64,000 nucleotides of DNA, taken from Hyphomicrobiales bacterium. Lineage in GTDB: Bacteria; Pseudomonadota; Alphaproteobacteria; Rhizobiales; Phreatobacteraceae. The stretch lies in NCBI GenBank assembly GCA_017304475.1, contig JAFKKV010000017.1:1-64000 (forward strand), read 5' to 3'. The position numbers and the translations under genes are program-made. Below the pieces are notes generated by a model that was not told where the DNA came from, did not search any database, and saw only the letters and a program-made list of their open reading frames with translations. Of the stretch, positions 17,927 to 27,682 are shown in pieces. Numbering within the stretch: position 1 is the first letter of the stretch; every line of letters begins with the position of its first letter.

Positions 17927-19147
17927 TCAGCCCCGCGCCAGCGCTCCCGCCAGATCGCCTTTGCCCTTGATCTCCACCCGCTCCAGCCCGAGCCACGCCG
18001 CCATCAGCGCCAGTTCGGCCTTCAGCGGCTCGACGATCCCGGCCGCTTCGACACCCGGCTCGGCATGCGCCGCCTGCACCACCATGGTCGAGCGCGCCCG
18101 GTCGGCCTTCAGGTCGGTGCGTCCGACGATCCGGTCGCCGAGCAGGAAGGGCAGCACGTAATAGCCGTGGGTGCGCTTGTGCTCCGGCACATAGATCTCC
18201 AGCCGGATGCGCGCGCCGAACAGGGCCTCGGTGCGCTCGCGCTGCCAGACCAGGGGGTCGAACGGGGCGAGCAAAGCGCGCGCCTCGATGCGCCGGGGAA
18301 TGCGGGCCTGCGCCGCGAGATAGCCGGGCTTCGACCAGCCCTCGACGGTCACCGGCACCAGCTCGCCGGCTTCCACCAGGCTCGCCACCGCCACCCTGGC
18401 ATCGGCCAGCTCCAGCCGGAAATAGTCCCTGAGGCAGCGCTCGGTCGCGACCCCCATGGCGGAAGCGGCAATGCGCACGAGCGCCCGATGCGCCTCGGCA
18501 TCCTCGGGCGTCGGCGCGTCGACGACCGCCTGCGGCAGCACCCGCTCGGTCAGGTCATAGACCCGCTCGAAGGCGCCGCGGCGCGTCCTGGTGGTGACCA
18601 CGCCGGCCCAGAACAGCCATTCGATGGCGCGCTTGCCGTCGGACCAGCCCCACCAGCCACCTTCGCCACGATGGTCATGTGAGAGTTCGGAGGCCGCCAG
18701 CGGACCGCGATCGGCGATCTCGCGCCGCACTTCGCCGATCAGTTCCTGCCGCTCGCGGCCGAATTTGGCGAGGCCGCTATAGGTCCCCTCGCCGCGCGCG
18801 GCGCGTGCCATGCGCCAGCGCATCATCGGCTGCAGGTCGACCGGCAGGTAGGAGGCCTCATGGCCCCAATATTCGAACAGGCTGCGCTTGCGGCCGCCAT
18901 AGGCGAGCACGTCGAGATCGGCGGTGTCGTAGCGGCCGAGCCGGGAGAACCCCGGCAAGGTATGGGCCCGGGCAATCACATTGACCGAGTCGATCTGCAC
19001 CACGCCCAGCCGCTCGATCATCGCCTTCAGGTCGCGCCGGCGCGCCGGCACTTCGGCGCGCGGCTGGCCAAAGCCTTGCGCCGCCAGCGCGATCCGCCGC
19101 GCTTGCTTCAGGGACAGGCTGTCGGAACGGCGCGGAATCGGGGTCAT
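17927..19147 (-). CDS. YcaQ/AlkX-like winged-helix DNA glycosylase
   Basis: This 406-residue protein starts at the ATG at 19147. It belongs to the HTH_42 family: LSLKQARRIALAAQGF at the N-terminus and the signature VVQIDSVNVIARAHTLPGFSRLG. The Gln-Ile-Asp at 51-53 fits the Q-x-D catalytic motif described for YcaQ (AlkX), which unhooks interstrand crosslinks and removes N-alkylated purines. The C-terminal PEHKRTHGYYVLPFLLGDRIVGRTDLK is also typical. It is monocistronic and flanked by repeats on both sides. Confidence 0.88.
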   Translation of the reverse strand: MTPIPRRSDSLSLKQARRIALAAQGFGQPRAEVPARRRDLKAMIERLGVVQIDSVNVIARAHTLPGFSRLGRYDTADLDVLAYGGRKRSLFEYWGHEASYLPVDLQPMMRWRMARAARGEGTYSGLAKFGRERQELIGEVRREIADRGPLAASELSHDHRGEGGWWGWSDGKRAIEWLFWAGVVTTRTRRGAFERVYDLTERVLPQAVVDAPTPEDAEAHRALVRIAASAMGVATERCLRDYFRLELADARVAVASLVEAGELVPVTVEGWSKPGYLAAQARIPRRIEARALLAPFDPLVWQRERTEALFGARIRLEIYVPEHKRTHGYYVLPFLLGDRIVGRTDLKADRARSTMVVQAAHAEPGVEAAGIVEPLKAELALMAAWLGLERVEIKGKGDLAGALARG

Positions 19148-19245
19148 GCCGGGAGGGTAGAACAGGAATTGTTTCAAGCGAAGCGATGGCATCGAAGCGC
19201 ACACGGGTTGCAGTCGCCGGCGGCCTCGCACCAGAACCACCGCCC

Positions 19246-19420
19246 TCACCTCGCCCCGGCGGGGAGAGGTCGACCTTGAGCGCAGCGAAAGGTCGGGAGA
19301 GGGGGCGAGGCGCTCGACGGGAAGGCGCGATGCGAAGCGCGCAAGGCCTTAATCGGAGGCCTCCAATCCCCCTCTCCCGGCGCTGACGCGCCGACCTCTC
19401 CCCGCCGGCGAGAGGTGAGG
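19246..19420. repeat. Family A repeats between YcaQ-like and Bug genes
   Basis: Copies around 19246-19300 and 19370-19420 contain CGGGGAGAGGTCG and CGACCTCTCCCCG in opposite orientation. The 364-bp gap 19148-19511 shows no coding signal besides this. A short AT-richer patch lies at 19438-19475. Confidence 0.6.
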
Positions 19421-19511
19421 GCAGTGGCTCTGGCACGATACCTCAAAGGGTACAGAGACTTGATATTCCTGCACTCTTGTCCCGGCCACTCGCCCCCGCC
19501 CCCCTCGCCCG

Positions 19512-20489
19512 TCACTGCGGCTCGATACCCGCCGCCTTGACGATGTCGCGGTAACGCGCCCGTTCCGACGCGCCGAAAGCCGCGAAGACATCGGGCGTAT
19601 TGGGCGCGGCGACCGCGCCGATCTCCTTCAGCTTGGCGATCACGTCGGGCTGCGAATAGATCCGCTTCACCTCGGCCGCGATCAGGTCGACGATCGGCCG
19701 CGGCGTGCCGGCCGGCGCATAGAGCCCGTGCCAGGTCGCGACGTCGAAGCCCGGCAGCGTCTCGGCGATCGCCGGGATGTCGGGCGCGGTCGGGCTGCGC
19801 TCCTTGCTGGTGACGGCGATGGCGCGCACCGTGCCACCCTGGGCCTGCGGCCAGGCGAGCGTCATATTGTCGAAGGCGAGATCCAGATGGCCGCCGGCCA
19901 GCGCGTTCATGATCTCGTTGGACGACCGGAACGGGATATGGGTCATCTTGGCGCCGGTCATGTTCTGGAAGATCTCGGCCGGGATATGGTTGGAGGCGCC
20001 GATGCCCGAGGAGCCGTAATTGAGCTTGCCGGAATTGGCGCGCACATAAGCGATCAGCTCGGGCAGCGTCCGCGCCGGGATGCGCGGATTGATCACCAGC
20101 AGGTTCGGCAAGGTGGCGAACAGGCTGACCGGCTGGAAATCCTTGTCCGGATCATAGGGCAGCGTCTTGTAGACATAGGGCGCGATGGCGTGGGTGCTCG
20201 CCGTGCCGACGAACAGGGTATAGCCGTCATTGGCCTGGCGCGCCGCATAACCCGCCCCCACCGTGCCGCCGGCGCCGGCCCGGTTCTCGACGATGAACGG
20301 CACGCCGAATTTCTGCTGCATGGCCTGGGCGAAGATGCGCGCGAACAGGTCGGTCGTGCCGCCGGCGGTGAAGGGCACCACGACATTGACCTGCCTTTGC
20401 GGCCAGCCCGCCGGGTTCGCGCCCTGTGCTTCGGCCCGCCCGATCAGGCCGGCAAACGCACACAGGGCCGCAATCATCAATTTTCTCAT
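19512..20489 (-). CDS. Bug-family (TctC-like) substrate-binding protein
   Basis: This 325-residue periplasmic protein has a signal peptide (cleavage near AEAQG, residue 22) and the Bug hallmarks WPQRQVNVVVPFTAGGTTDLFAR, VENRAGAGGTVG and LPYDPDKDF. Bug proteins bind carboxylates or amides, usually for TctAB-type transporters. No TctA/TctB genes are nearby, as is common for orphan Bugs. It is the last gene of a minus-strand group with an amidohydrolase, an aminotransferase-fold enzyme and a kinase. Confidence 0.9.
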   Translation of the reverse strand: MRKLMIAALCAFAGLIGRAEAQGANPAGWPQRQVNVVVPFTAGGTTDLFARIFAQAMQQKFGVPFIVENRAGAGGTVGAGYAARQANDGYTLFVGTASTHAIAPYVYKTLPYDPDKDFQPVSLFATLPNLLVINPRIPARTLPELIAYVRANSGKLNYGSSGIGASNHIPAEIFQNMTGAKMTHIPFRSSNEIMNALAGGHLDLAFDNMTLAWPQAQGGTVRAIAVTSKERSPTAPDIPAIAETLPGFDVATWHGLYAPAGTPRPIVDLIAAEVKRIYSQPDVIAKLKEIGAVAAPNTPDVFAAFGASERARYRDIVKAAGIEPQ

Positions 20490-20612
20490 GGACTTCCTCC
20501 CGATTCCTCAAGTTCGGCTTCCTTGCATGGAAGCTCTCATGCTCAGACGGTAGGACGCCCTATGCCGTGACGCAACGGCACGATTTGACGCAAGTGCATT
20601 GCGTAGCGCCGC

Positions 20613-22007
20613 TCAGGCGCCGAGCCACTGCAACTCGCCCGGCGGACGCGCGATATCGGGATTTTCCGCCACCATGCGTTCCCAGACGCGTTTGGTGACG
20701 ATGTCCGCCTCCTTCAGCAGCGCTTCCTCGTCGATGGTCAGGACCTTGCGGTCGCGCATCACGAAGGCCCCGTCGACCATGACCGAATGGACGATGCCGG
20801 GATGGCCGTAATGGACGATGTTGGAGACGAGCCGGATCAGCGGCCTGAGCGCCGGCGTATTGAGATCGATGAAGGTCAGGTCGGCCTTCTTGCCGACCTC
20901 GATCGAGCCGATCTCGGCTTCCGCGCCGACCGAGCGGGCCCCGGCACGGGTCACCGCGTCCAGCACCTCCTGCGGCGACGGCGAGACGCCGCCCTCCTCC
21001 GCCCGGCCGCGGCCGGTGCGATGGATGATCGAGCCGAAGGCCATGGCCTGGAACATGTCCTCGCTCATATTGTCGGTGCCGAAGGCGACGCTGACGCCGG
21101 CATCGCGGATCTTGCCGATCAGCGCCTTGTGGGCGCCGCGCCGGGAAATGCTGGCCGGCGTATGGGCCATCTGGACGCCCCGCTCCGCCAGGAGCGCGAT
21201 ATCGTCCTCGGTGCAGAAGGTCCAATGGGCTGCGATCAGGTCGGGGCCGAGAAAACCCTCGCGGTCGAGATAGGCAGCCGAGGTCAGGCCATGGGCCTGT
21301 TTCACCGCGGCGACCTCGCCGAGGCTCTGCGACAGGTGAATGGTCCGGGTCACGCCGTGGCGCGCGGCCATCTCGCGCACCCTGGCGAGCATGGCCGGCG
21401 AGCAATTGTCCGGCGCATGCGCCGCCACCTGGCAACGCACCCGGTCGCCGTGGCTGCCATGCATGGTCTCGATCAGCGAGGTCGCGCGCTCGATAAAGGC
21501 CTCGCCGAAGGCCTGGTCGACCGAATAGTCGCCGTGGCGGATGCGCCGGGTGTCGATATCGGCGCAGGCCTCCGACAGCCACAGGCGCATGCCGGTGGAG
21601 GCCATGGCCTTGGCATAGGTGGTGACATGGCGGAACGGGTCGACCAGCGTGGTCGTGCCGCTGCGGATCGCCTCCAGGCAGCCGAGCATGGCGATGACCG
21701 AGCGTTCCTCCGGCGTCATCACATAGGAAACCGGCGTCATGTAGCGGTAGATCGCCTCGCCCGACCAGTCCTCCACCGTGCCGCGCAGCGCCATCAGCAC
21801 GGTGTGGGTATGGGCGTTGACCAGGCCCGGCAGCACAGCGAGCCGCCGCCCGTCGAAGCGCTCCAGCGCCGGATAGTCCGCTTCCAGCGTCGCCGTCGGT
21901 CCGATCGCGGCGATCCGGCCGTCCACCACGGCGATGGCGTGATGGTCGAGAATGCGTCGCGCATCGTCGCAGGTGATCGCGACGGTGTCGGTGATCAGCA
22001 GGTTCAC
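20613..22007 (-). CDS. Amidohydrolase (cytosine-deaminase/TrzN-like)
   Basis: This 464-residue metal-dependent hydrolase carries the N-terminal metal motif PGLVNAHTHTV, later ligands in RTIHLSQSLGE and AAHWTFCTEDD, and a conserved FGTDNMSEDMF. The composite beta domain is formed by both ends (VVDGRIAAIGP and GSIEVGKKADLTFIDL). The subfamily deaminates or dechlorinates N-heterocycles or hydrolyses guanidines. The second HxH-type metal ligand appears as IHLSQ rather than HxH, so substrate is uncertain. Confidence 0.9.
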   Translation of the reverse strand: MNLLITDTVAITCDDARRILDHHAIAVVDGRIAAIGPTATLEADYPALERFDGRRLAVLPGLVNAHTHTVLMALRGTVEDWSGEAIYRYMTPVSYVMTPEERSVIAMLGCLEAIRSGTTTLVDPFRHVTTYAKAMASTGMRLWLSEACADIDTRRIRHGDYSVDQAFGEAFIERATSLIETMHGSHGDRVRCQVAAHAPDNCSPAMLARVREMAARHGVTRTIHLSQSLGEVAAVKQAHGLTSAAYLDREGFLGPDLIAAHWTFCTEDDIALLAERGVQMAHTPASISRRGAHKALIGKIRDAGVSVAFGTDNMSEDMFQAMAFGSIIHRTGRGRAEEGGVSPSPQEVLDAVTRAGARSVGAEAEIGSIEVGKKADLTFIDLNTPALRPLIRLVSNIVHYGHPGIVHSVMVDGAFVMRDRKVLTIDEEALLKEADIVTKRVWERMVAENPDIARPPGELQWLGA

Positions 22008-22061
22008 GCCGGATACTCCGCTAGAAGGCCACGCTCGGCGGCACTGGGGTCAACGCGTCGG

Positions 22062-23390
22062 TCAACGCGTCCTTGCGATGTCGGTCAGGACCTCGTCGAC
22101 CGCGGTCAGGAACAGGTCGGCATTGTCTGACGAGAAGACCAGCGGCGGCCGGATCTTCAGCACGTTGGCGGCAGGACCGGCGGCGCTGATCAGCACCCGC
22201 TTGTCGCGCAGGCCATTGACCAGTCGCGCGGTTTCGAGCGTCGCCGGCTGGCGCGTCTCACGGTCGGTGACGAGTTCCGCGCCGACGAACAGGCCGGCGC
22301 CGCGCACGTCGCCGATCAGCTCGTGGCGTTTGGCGATCTGCCTCAACCCGTCCATCAGGCGGGCGCCGACGGTCTTCGCATTGGCGACCAGGCCCTGGTC
22401 CTCGATGACGTCGAGCACCGCCATGCCGACCGCGCATGACACCGGATTGCCGCCGAACGTGTTGAAATAGCGGGTGCGCCGGCCGAAGGTTTCGAGAATG
22501 TCCGGCCGTGCCACCATGCCGGCGACCGGATGGCCATTGCCCATCGGCTTGCCCATGGTGACCATGTCCGGCACCAGGCCGTGGCGCTCGAAGCCCCACA
22601 TGCCCTCGCCGGTGCGGCCGAAGCCCGGCTGCACCTCGTCGGCGATGAACAGGCCGCCGGCCTCGCGGATCGCCGCGACCGCCGGTTTCAGGAAGCCGGC
22701 CGGGTCGGAAAACACGCCGTCGGAGGAAAAGATCGTATCGACCAGCAGCGCGGCGGGTTTGATGCCGCTCGCCTGCATGTCGGCGATCGCCGCGCGGACA
22801 TGGCCTGCGAAGACCTCGCCGACATCGCTCCCACCCGAACGATAGAGGTCGGGTGCCGGAATTGTCCGGATATTGGGCGCGAGCGTAATGCCTTGGCCGA
22901 GCGACGGCGACATTTCCGAAATCGCCACGGTGACGCCGTGATAGGCGAGCTCGGTGACGATGAAGCCGGTCCCGCCGGTGAAGGTGCGCGCGGCGCGATA
23001 GGCGAGATCATTGGCCTCGCTGCCAGTGCAGGTGAACATGACATGGCCGAGCTCGGCCGGGAATTTGGCGAGCAGCCGCTCGGCATAGTCGAGAATGCCG
23101 TCGGTGATGTAGCGGGTATGGGTGTTCAGCACCGCCGACTGGCGGGCGAGTGCCGCCACCACATGCGGATGGCAATGGCCGACGGAGGCAACGTTGTTAT
23201 AGACGTCGAGATAGGCCTTGCCGTCGGGATCGTAGAGCCAGACACCCTCACCGCGGACGAAATGCACGGGATTGGCGTAGAACAACCGGTAGGCCGGGCC
23301 GAGCAGGCGCTCGCGGCGGGCGATCAGCTGGCGCTCGCGCTCGCTGATGCCGGTGGCCGCCGCCGCGTCATAGGCGTTGATCATGGTCAT
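22062..23390 (-). CDS. Class III PLP enzyme (aminotransferase/phospho-lyase type)
   Basis: This 442-residue enzyme starts at the ATG at 23390, with AAGGGGTGA just upstream; a second ATG at 23384 is possible. PLP-site residues are visible: GSEAND, ADEVQPGFGRTGE (Asp251) and MVTMGKPMGNGHPVAG with Lys281. The closest familiar pattern is the AGXT2-like branch, which includes ethanolamine-phosphate and 5-phosphohydroxylysine phospho-lyases. The gene starts 4 bp after an APH-fold kinase, the same partnership known for hydroxylysine breakdown. That makes a phospho-lyase role plausible, although a plain transaminase cannot be excluded. Confidence 0.88.
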   Translation of the reverse strand: MTMINAYDAAAATGISERERQLIARRERLLGPAYRLFYANPVHFVRGEGVWLYDPDGKAYLDVYNNVASVGHCHPHVVAALARQSAVLNTHTRYITDGILDYAERLLAKFPAELGHVMFTCTGSEANDLAYRAARTFTGGTGFIVTELAYHGVTVAISEMSPSLGQGITLAPNIRTIPAPDLYRSGGSDVGEVFAGHVRAAIADMQASGIKPAALLVDTIFSSDGVFSDPAGFLKPAVAAIREAGGLFIADEVQPGFGRTGEGMWGFERHGLVPDMVTMGKPMGNGHPVAGMVARPDILETFGRRTRYFNTFGGNPVSCAVGMAVLDVIEDQGLVANAKTVGARLMDGLRQIAKRHELIGDVRGAGLFVGAELVTDRETRQPATLETARLVNGLRDKRVLISAAGPAANVLKIRPPLVFSSDNADLFLTAVDEVLTDIARTR

Positions 23391-23394
23391 GGCG

Positions 23395-24471
23395 TCACCC
23401 CTTCGAAATTTCGGCGCCGAGCCAGACAATGGCGTCCTCGCGGGCCAGTTCGTCGAGCCGCGCGAGCCCGGTCCAGGCAGCGGCCTGGTTGCGCAGGATA
23501 TAATCGGCATTGTCCGGATGCCGCGCGGCGCGCCATGAGCTGATGGCGATGGTCAGCGCCAGGCGGGTGGCGACCAGCTCCGGCAGCACGGCGATCTCCT
23601 CGGGCAGCAGCGGATAGATCGCGTGGAAGGCCGCGGCCATGTCGGCGACGCCCTGCAGCGGATGGCCGTCCGGGGTCAGCTGGTACGCGCAGGCGGTGGC
23701 GAGATCCTGGATCAGCGGCGAGCGCACCATGTCGCCGAAATCGATCACGCCGGCGATCTCGTCGTCGTCGGTCGCCCCGGCCAGCACATTGTGCGGATTG
23801 AAGTCGTTATGCACCACCTGGCTGCGCAGATCGGGCAGAACCGGCAGGACATGGGCCGCGAACCGGTCGAGCGCGCGCTCCGGCAAGGCCCGGCGTTCGG
23901 CATCCGGGATCTCGGCCAGCAGGCCACGCACGCGGTTCGCCCGCTTCAGGTCCCAGAGCAGGTCGTGATTCTCGGCGGGATGGCGGAAGCCGGCCAGCGC
24001 CCGGTCGAGGCGGCCTAAGAAGGTGCCGAGATTGCGCCGCTGCGCCGTGCTGCGTTCGGTCAGGTGCAGTGGCCGCCCTTCGAGATAGGTCAGGCAGCGC
24101 ACCCGCCGGTCCGGTTGGCCCGGCACGCGCCAGGCGACGTCGCCGAAATGACTGCCGCGCGGGCGGATGATGCGCGGCGTCGCCAGGCCCGGATCGACGC
24201 TGGCGACGTGCAGCAGCGCCTGGCTCTGAAAATCGGTCACCGCCCGATCCTCGGCCGGGTGCACGACCTTCAGCACATAGGCCCGGCGCCGGATGTCGGT
24301 CAGGTGGAAATTCCGGTCGCGCTCGCCGGTGAGCGGCCGGACCGTGACGTCGAGACCGAAATGATCGCGCGCGAGCGACCGGGCCTGTTCGACCGAGACG
24401 GCGGGCGCCGCCACGTCGAGAAGCTCGCCCAATTGTTCAGCCACCTGCATGTTCAGCACATTCTCCGTCAT
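23395..24471 (-). CDS. APH-fold small-molecule kinase (hydroxylysine-kinase-like)
   Basis: This 358-residue kinase starts at the ATG at 24471 (GGAGG 14 bases upstream). The nucleotide-binding lysine lies in AYVLKVVHPAED (Lys68). The catalytic loop is VVHNDFNPHNVL (Asp223, Asn228) and the metal Asp is in GVIDFGD (Asp244). Homology by pattern is to hydroxylysine/homoserine-type kinases of the phosphotransferase family, often adjacent or fused to class III PLP phospho-lyases. It is first in the minus-strand operon running to the Bug protein. Confidence 0.85.
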   Translation of the reverse strand: MTENVLNMQVAEQLGELLDVAAPAVSVEQARSLARDHFGLDVTVRPLTGERDRNFHLTDIRRRAYVLKVVHPAEDRAVTDFQSQALLHVASVDPGLATPRIIRPRGSHFGDVAWRVPGQPDRRVRCLTYLEGRPLHLTERSTAQRRNLGTFLGRLDRALAGFRHPAENHDLLWDLKRANRVRGLLAEIPDAERRALPERALDRFAAHVLPVLPDLRSQVVHNDFNPHNVLAGATDDDEIAGVIDFGDMVRSPLIQDLATACAYQLTPDGHPLQGVADMAAAFHAIYPLLPEEIAVLPELVATRLALTIAISSWRAARHPDNADYILRNQAAAWTGLARLDELAREDAIVWLGAEISKG

Positions 24472-24714
24472 CCTGCCGCCAGCCTCCGGATTCGCGAAAA
24501 CCGAGGCTTTGGCCGCCCACCTTATAGGTGAGATGGCCCGCTCTTTTCGACAGGAATGGCCGCCCCGCTGCCATGCGGGCGACATCCCAGACTTTCCGCG
24601 CATCGCAGGTCGCTGGCAATAACCCGCGCTATGATATTTTGCAGGCCCCTATTCAGCCGGCCAATAGATTTTCCACCGATGCGGTCTCCGCCCGGCGGGA
24701 CCGAAACCGCATGG

Positions 24715-27420
24715 TCAGCCGATCAAGCCCAGCTCGCGCGCCCGCTGAATGGCGCCGGACCGCCGGCGCACGCCGATCCGGTCGTAGATCTGCTGCAGAT
24801 ACCATTTGACCGAGCCTTCGGTCATGCCGACCCGTTCGGCGATCTCGCTGTTGCGCATGCCGGCACCGGCCATTTGCAGGATGTCGATCTGGCGCGCGCT
24901 CAAGGCGCCGTGCTCGCCCGCGACGATGCCGGCATGGCCGGCGGCCTGACGGTCGGGCTGGTCCGGGCGCGTCGCCAGGAGTCGCGCCAGGAAGCGGTCG
25001 GCCGGCGTGTCGCAGATCGGCGAGGCATCGAGCTGCCCGCGCAGCAGGCCCAGGACCTCGCCGCCCTCGTCGAGGAAGCTGCGGACGAACCCGCCGGGCG
25101 CCGCGCGCGCGACCGCGGATCTGAGCGCGCGCTGGGCCTGCCGCTCGTCGTCGCCGGCCAGGAAGGCGCGCGCCAGCAGGATCTCCCAGCGGATGACCGA
25201 TCGCAGCGCACCGGCCTGCGCGGCGAATCGCATCCAGCGTTGCGCGAGCCCCGCCGCGTCGGCCGCCGCACCGCGGGCGATCGCCAGCCGCATCCAGCCG
25301 AACGCCCGCGCCTCCTCGCGCGAGGTCAGCTCGGCACGCGGCTTGACGCTGTCGGGAGCCGCCAGAAGCGCTTCCTCCTGGCCGATCCTGAGCGCCTCGT
25401 CGCGCCGGCCGAAATGCAGCAGCAGCCTGATCCGCTCGGTGACCAGGTTCTGGCGCAGGCGATCCAGGTTGCGCTGCTCGGCCACCGCCAGGCCCTTGAC
25501 CAGGAGGTCGTCAGCCGCGGCGACGTCGCCGCGCAAGGCGGTCAGGCGCGCATCGGTCAGATATCCCGCCACATATTGGTCGACAAAGCCCCTGGCACTC
25601 GACGGAAAATGCCGGGCGAGCAGGTCGCGGCTGCGCTCCAGGTCATCGCGCTCGTAAGCGACTTCGGCCAGGAGCGGCCCCGGCAGCTCGGCAAGCCAGC
25701 TCTGGTCCTCGAAGGCGGTCGCCAGCGTCAAGGCCTGTTCGAGCCGGCGCGCCGCACCGGCGAGGTCGCCGGTCATGAAACGTGTCGGCCCGACCACCGA
25801 GAGATGCCAGACCAGGCCGTAGGGGCTGTTGCACCGGTTGAACTCGCGGATGCCCGAACCCTCGAGGTCATGGCCGTCGACCAGCTTGAACTGCTCGCGC
25901 CGCGCATAGAGCAGCGAGCCGTAGATGGTGCCGCGCGTATAGGGATCGAAACTGTCGCAATTGCGCAGCAGCTCGATGCATTTGCGCTCGGCGGCCGGCT
26001 GGTCGTCCTCTGCCTGAGCCATCAGCATGCGCTTGTGCAGGACCAGATGGTCGAGCTGCGCCCCGTCCGACGTCGGCTGCGCGCTGGCCGACCGCATATG
26101 GTCGGCGACCAGGCCCAGCAGGTCCTCGGCCAGGCCGAATTCGCGGCTGACGGAGGCTGCCTGCGCGGCATAGAGCAGCAGTTTCGGATGTTTGCGCAGC
26201 ACCCGCCGGGGCAGCCGCAACATCAGCGATGCGAAACCGTGGCCGGTTCCGTTGCAATAGGCGGTGAAGCAATGGGCCTGCAGGATATCGGCGGCGCGCT
26301 CGAAGGCCCCGGCTTCGATCGCCTGGCCCGCGGCGTCGCCGTACCAGCCCTTGAGCTCGAGCCAGTCGGCCGCCCGGATCGCCAGGCCCCGAACCTCGGA
26401 CGGCGGCCGCCGGCGCAACAGGCTGCGCAGGAACTGGCTGAACAGCTGATGGGTGCGATAACCGCCGCGCTGGTCGTCGACCGCCTCGACGAACAGGCCG
26501 GCCTGTTCGAGCTGCTCCAGGATGTCGGCGCTGCCGAACCCACCGAGTACGCTGTCGCAAAGATCCGCATCGAGCCGGTCGAGCAGCGCGGTACGGACCA
26601 GAAAGTCGCGCACCGCAGAGGGCAGCGGGCCGACGATCTCCTCCCGGAAGAAGTCGTGAATGAGCCCGGCTTCGCCGGAGATCCGCGCCGCGGCACCTCG
26701 CCTGGCGCCGTTGCGCAGGCCGGCGGCCTCGGCCCGCACGGCGAAGGGCCAGCCCTCGCTCGTCCGCATCAGCTCGGCCAGCAAGGTCGCGTCGGGACTG
26801 AGGCCGGCCTCGGCGCGCAGCAGGTCGGCGGCTTCCTCGCGGCTGAAGCGCAGGGCCCGCGCATCGATATCGAAAACCTTGCCCAGCGCCCGGGCGCGCG
26901 CCAGCGCGGTGCGCGGCGCATGCCGCGAGACGATCAGCACATGCAGCCCCGAATCGCGCCCGGCCAGGATCCGCGCGATCAGCCCGTCCGCGAGATCGGC
27001 GGCCAGCAGATGCCAGTCGTCAACGATCAGCACGCTCTCGCCGCGCTGGCGCTGGCGCTCCTCGATCACCGGTGCGATCGCCGCATGGCTGTCGAGCCTG
27101 ACGGTGGCGGGGCGCCTGATACTGTCGGTGAGCACGGCCCCCTGCCCGGTCACGGCGATGGTCACGACATGGCGCCGCTCGGCGGCCAGATGATCGCGCC
27201 ACTGCCGCGCCAGCGCCGATTTTCCATAACCCGCCGGCGCCCGCACGATGGTCAGGCGGCCGCCCCGCATCGCCTGCAGGTCGGCCATCAGGCGCGGCCG
27301 GGGCAGAAGCGCCGGTTCCGGCGGCGCCGGCGCCCGGCGATCGGACACCGCCTGCCGGTCGAGGACGCCGGCGCGCCCGAACCCGGGATCGAAAATGTCT
27401 TCGGCGATAAGATCGGTCAT
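24715..27420 (-). CDS. MalT-like large LuxR-family ATP-dependent regulator
   Basis: This 901-residue LAL-type regulator has a P-loop (APAGYGKSALARQW, Lys67), a Walker-B-like SVLIVDDWHLLAADL, a long TPR-like helical middle, and a C-terminal LuxR helix-turn-helix (LSARQIDILQMAGAGMRNSEIAERVGMTEGSVKWYLQQIY split by motif). It is divergent from the hydrolase-MFS-monooxygenase genes at 27.7-32.4 kb and is their likely activator, since MalT-type proteins switch on catabolic operons when bound to inducer and ATP. Confidence 0.92.
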   Translation of the reverse strand: MTDLIAEDIFDPGFGRAGVLDRQAVSDRRAPAPPEPALLPRPRLMADLQAMRGGRLTIVRAPAGYGKSALARQWRDHLAAERRHVVTIAVTGQGAVLTDSIRRPATVRLDSHAAIAPVIEERQRQRGESVLIVDDWHLLAADLADGLIARILAGRDSGLHVLIVSRHAPRTALARARALGKVFDIDARALRFSREEAADLLRAEAGLSPDATLLAELMRTSEGWPFAVRAEAAGLRNGARRGAAARISGEAGLIHDFFREEIVGPLPSAVRDFLVRTALLDRLDADLCDSVLGGFGSADILEQLEQAGLFVEAVDDQRGGYRTHQLFSQFLRSLLRRRPPSEVRGLAIRAADWLELKGWYGDAAGQAIEAGAFERAADILQAHCFTAYCNGTGHGFASLMLRLPRRVLRKHPKLLLYAAQAASVSREFGLAEDLLGLVADHMRSASAQPTSDGAQLDHLVLHKRMLMAQAEDDQPAAERKCIELLRNCDSFDPYTRGTIYGSLLYARREQFKLVDGHDLEGSGIREFNRCNSPYGLVWHLSVVGPTRFMTGDLAGAARRLEQALTLATAFEDQSWLAELPGPLLAEVAYERDDLERSRDLLARHFPSSARGFVDQYVAGYLTDARLTALRGDVAAADDLLVKGLAVAEQRNLDRLRQNLVTERIRLLLHFGRRDEALRIGQEEALLAAPDSVKPRAELTSREEARAFGWMRLAIARGAAADAAGLAQRWMRFAAQAGALRSVIRWEILLARAFLAGDDERQAQRALRSAVARAAPGGFVRSFLDEGGEVLGLLRGQLDASPICDTPADRFLARLLATRPDQPDRQAAGHAGIVAGEHGALSARQIDILQMAGAGMRNSEIAERVGMTEGSVKWYLQQIYDRIGVRRRSGAIQRARELGLIG

Positions 27421-27682
27421 CTGCGCGGAAATGGTTCGCGATCTGGTCGGTACGCGGGCATCACCGCGGCCGTCGGCTCAGTGCCGACCGGGTGGCCATT
27501 CTGTCAGCGCTCCGCCAGGAATCAACCGCCGTCAGGGCACGGTTGCATCGGCGCTTCGGCACAGCCGGATGACGATTCCGCCGCCACTATCTTTCGATAG
27601 GTGACGGTCGCCGCCGCCCATCCCCACACTCGACCCCAGGTACAGAGCCGCCGGCGCATGGCGGCCAAATGGGGAGAATGCC

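Noticed and set aside
24556-27600. A 1014-codon open frame on the plus strand opposite the MalT-like regulator gene
   Set aside because: It is exactly antisense to a well-recognised protein, consists of Arg/Gly/His/Gln-rich sequence without domains, and is explained by high GC at third positions.
27587-27600. CTATC-TTTC-GATAG inverted repeat as operator for the MalT-like regulator
   Set aside because: The arms are only 5 bp and MalT-type activators use direct repeats; too weak to list as a feature.
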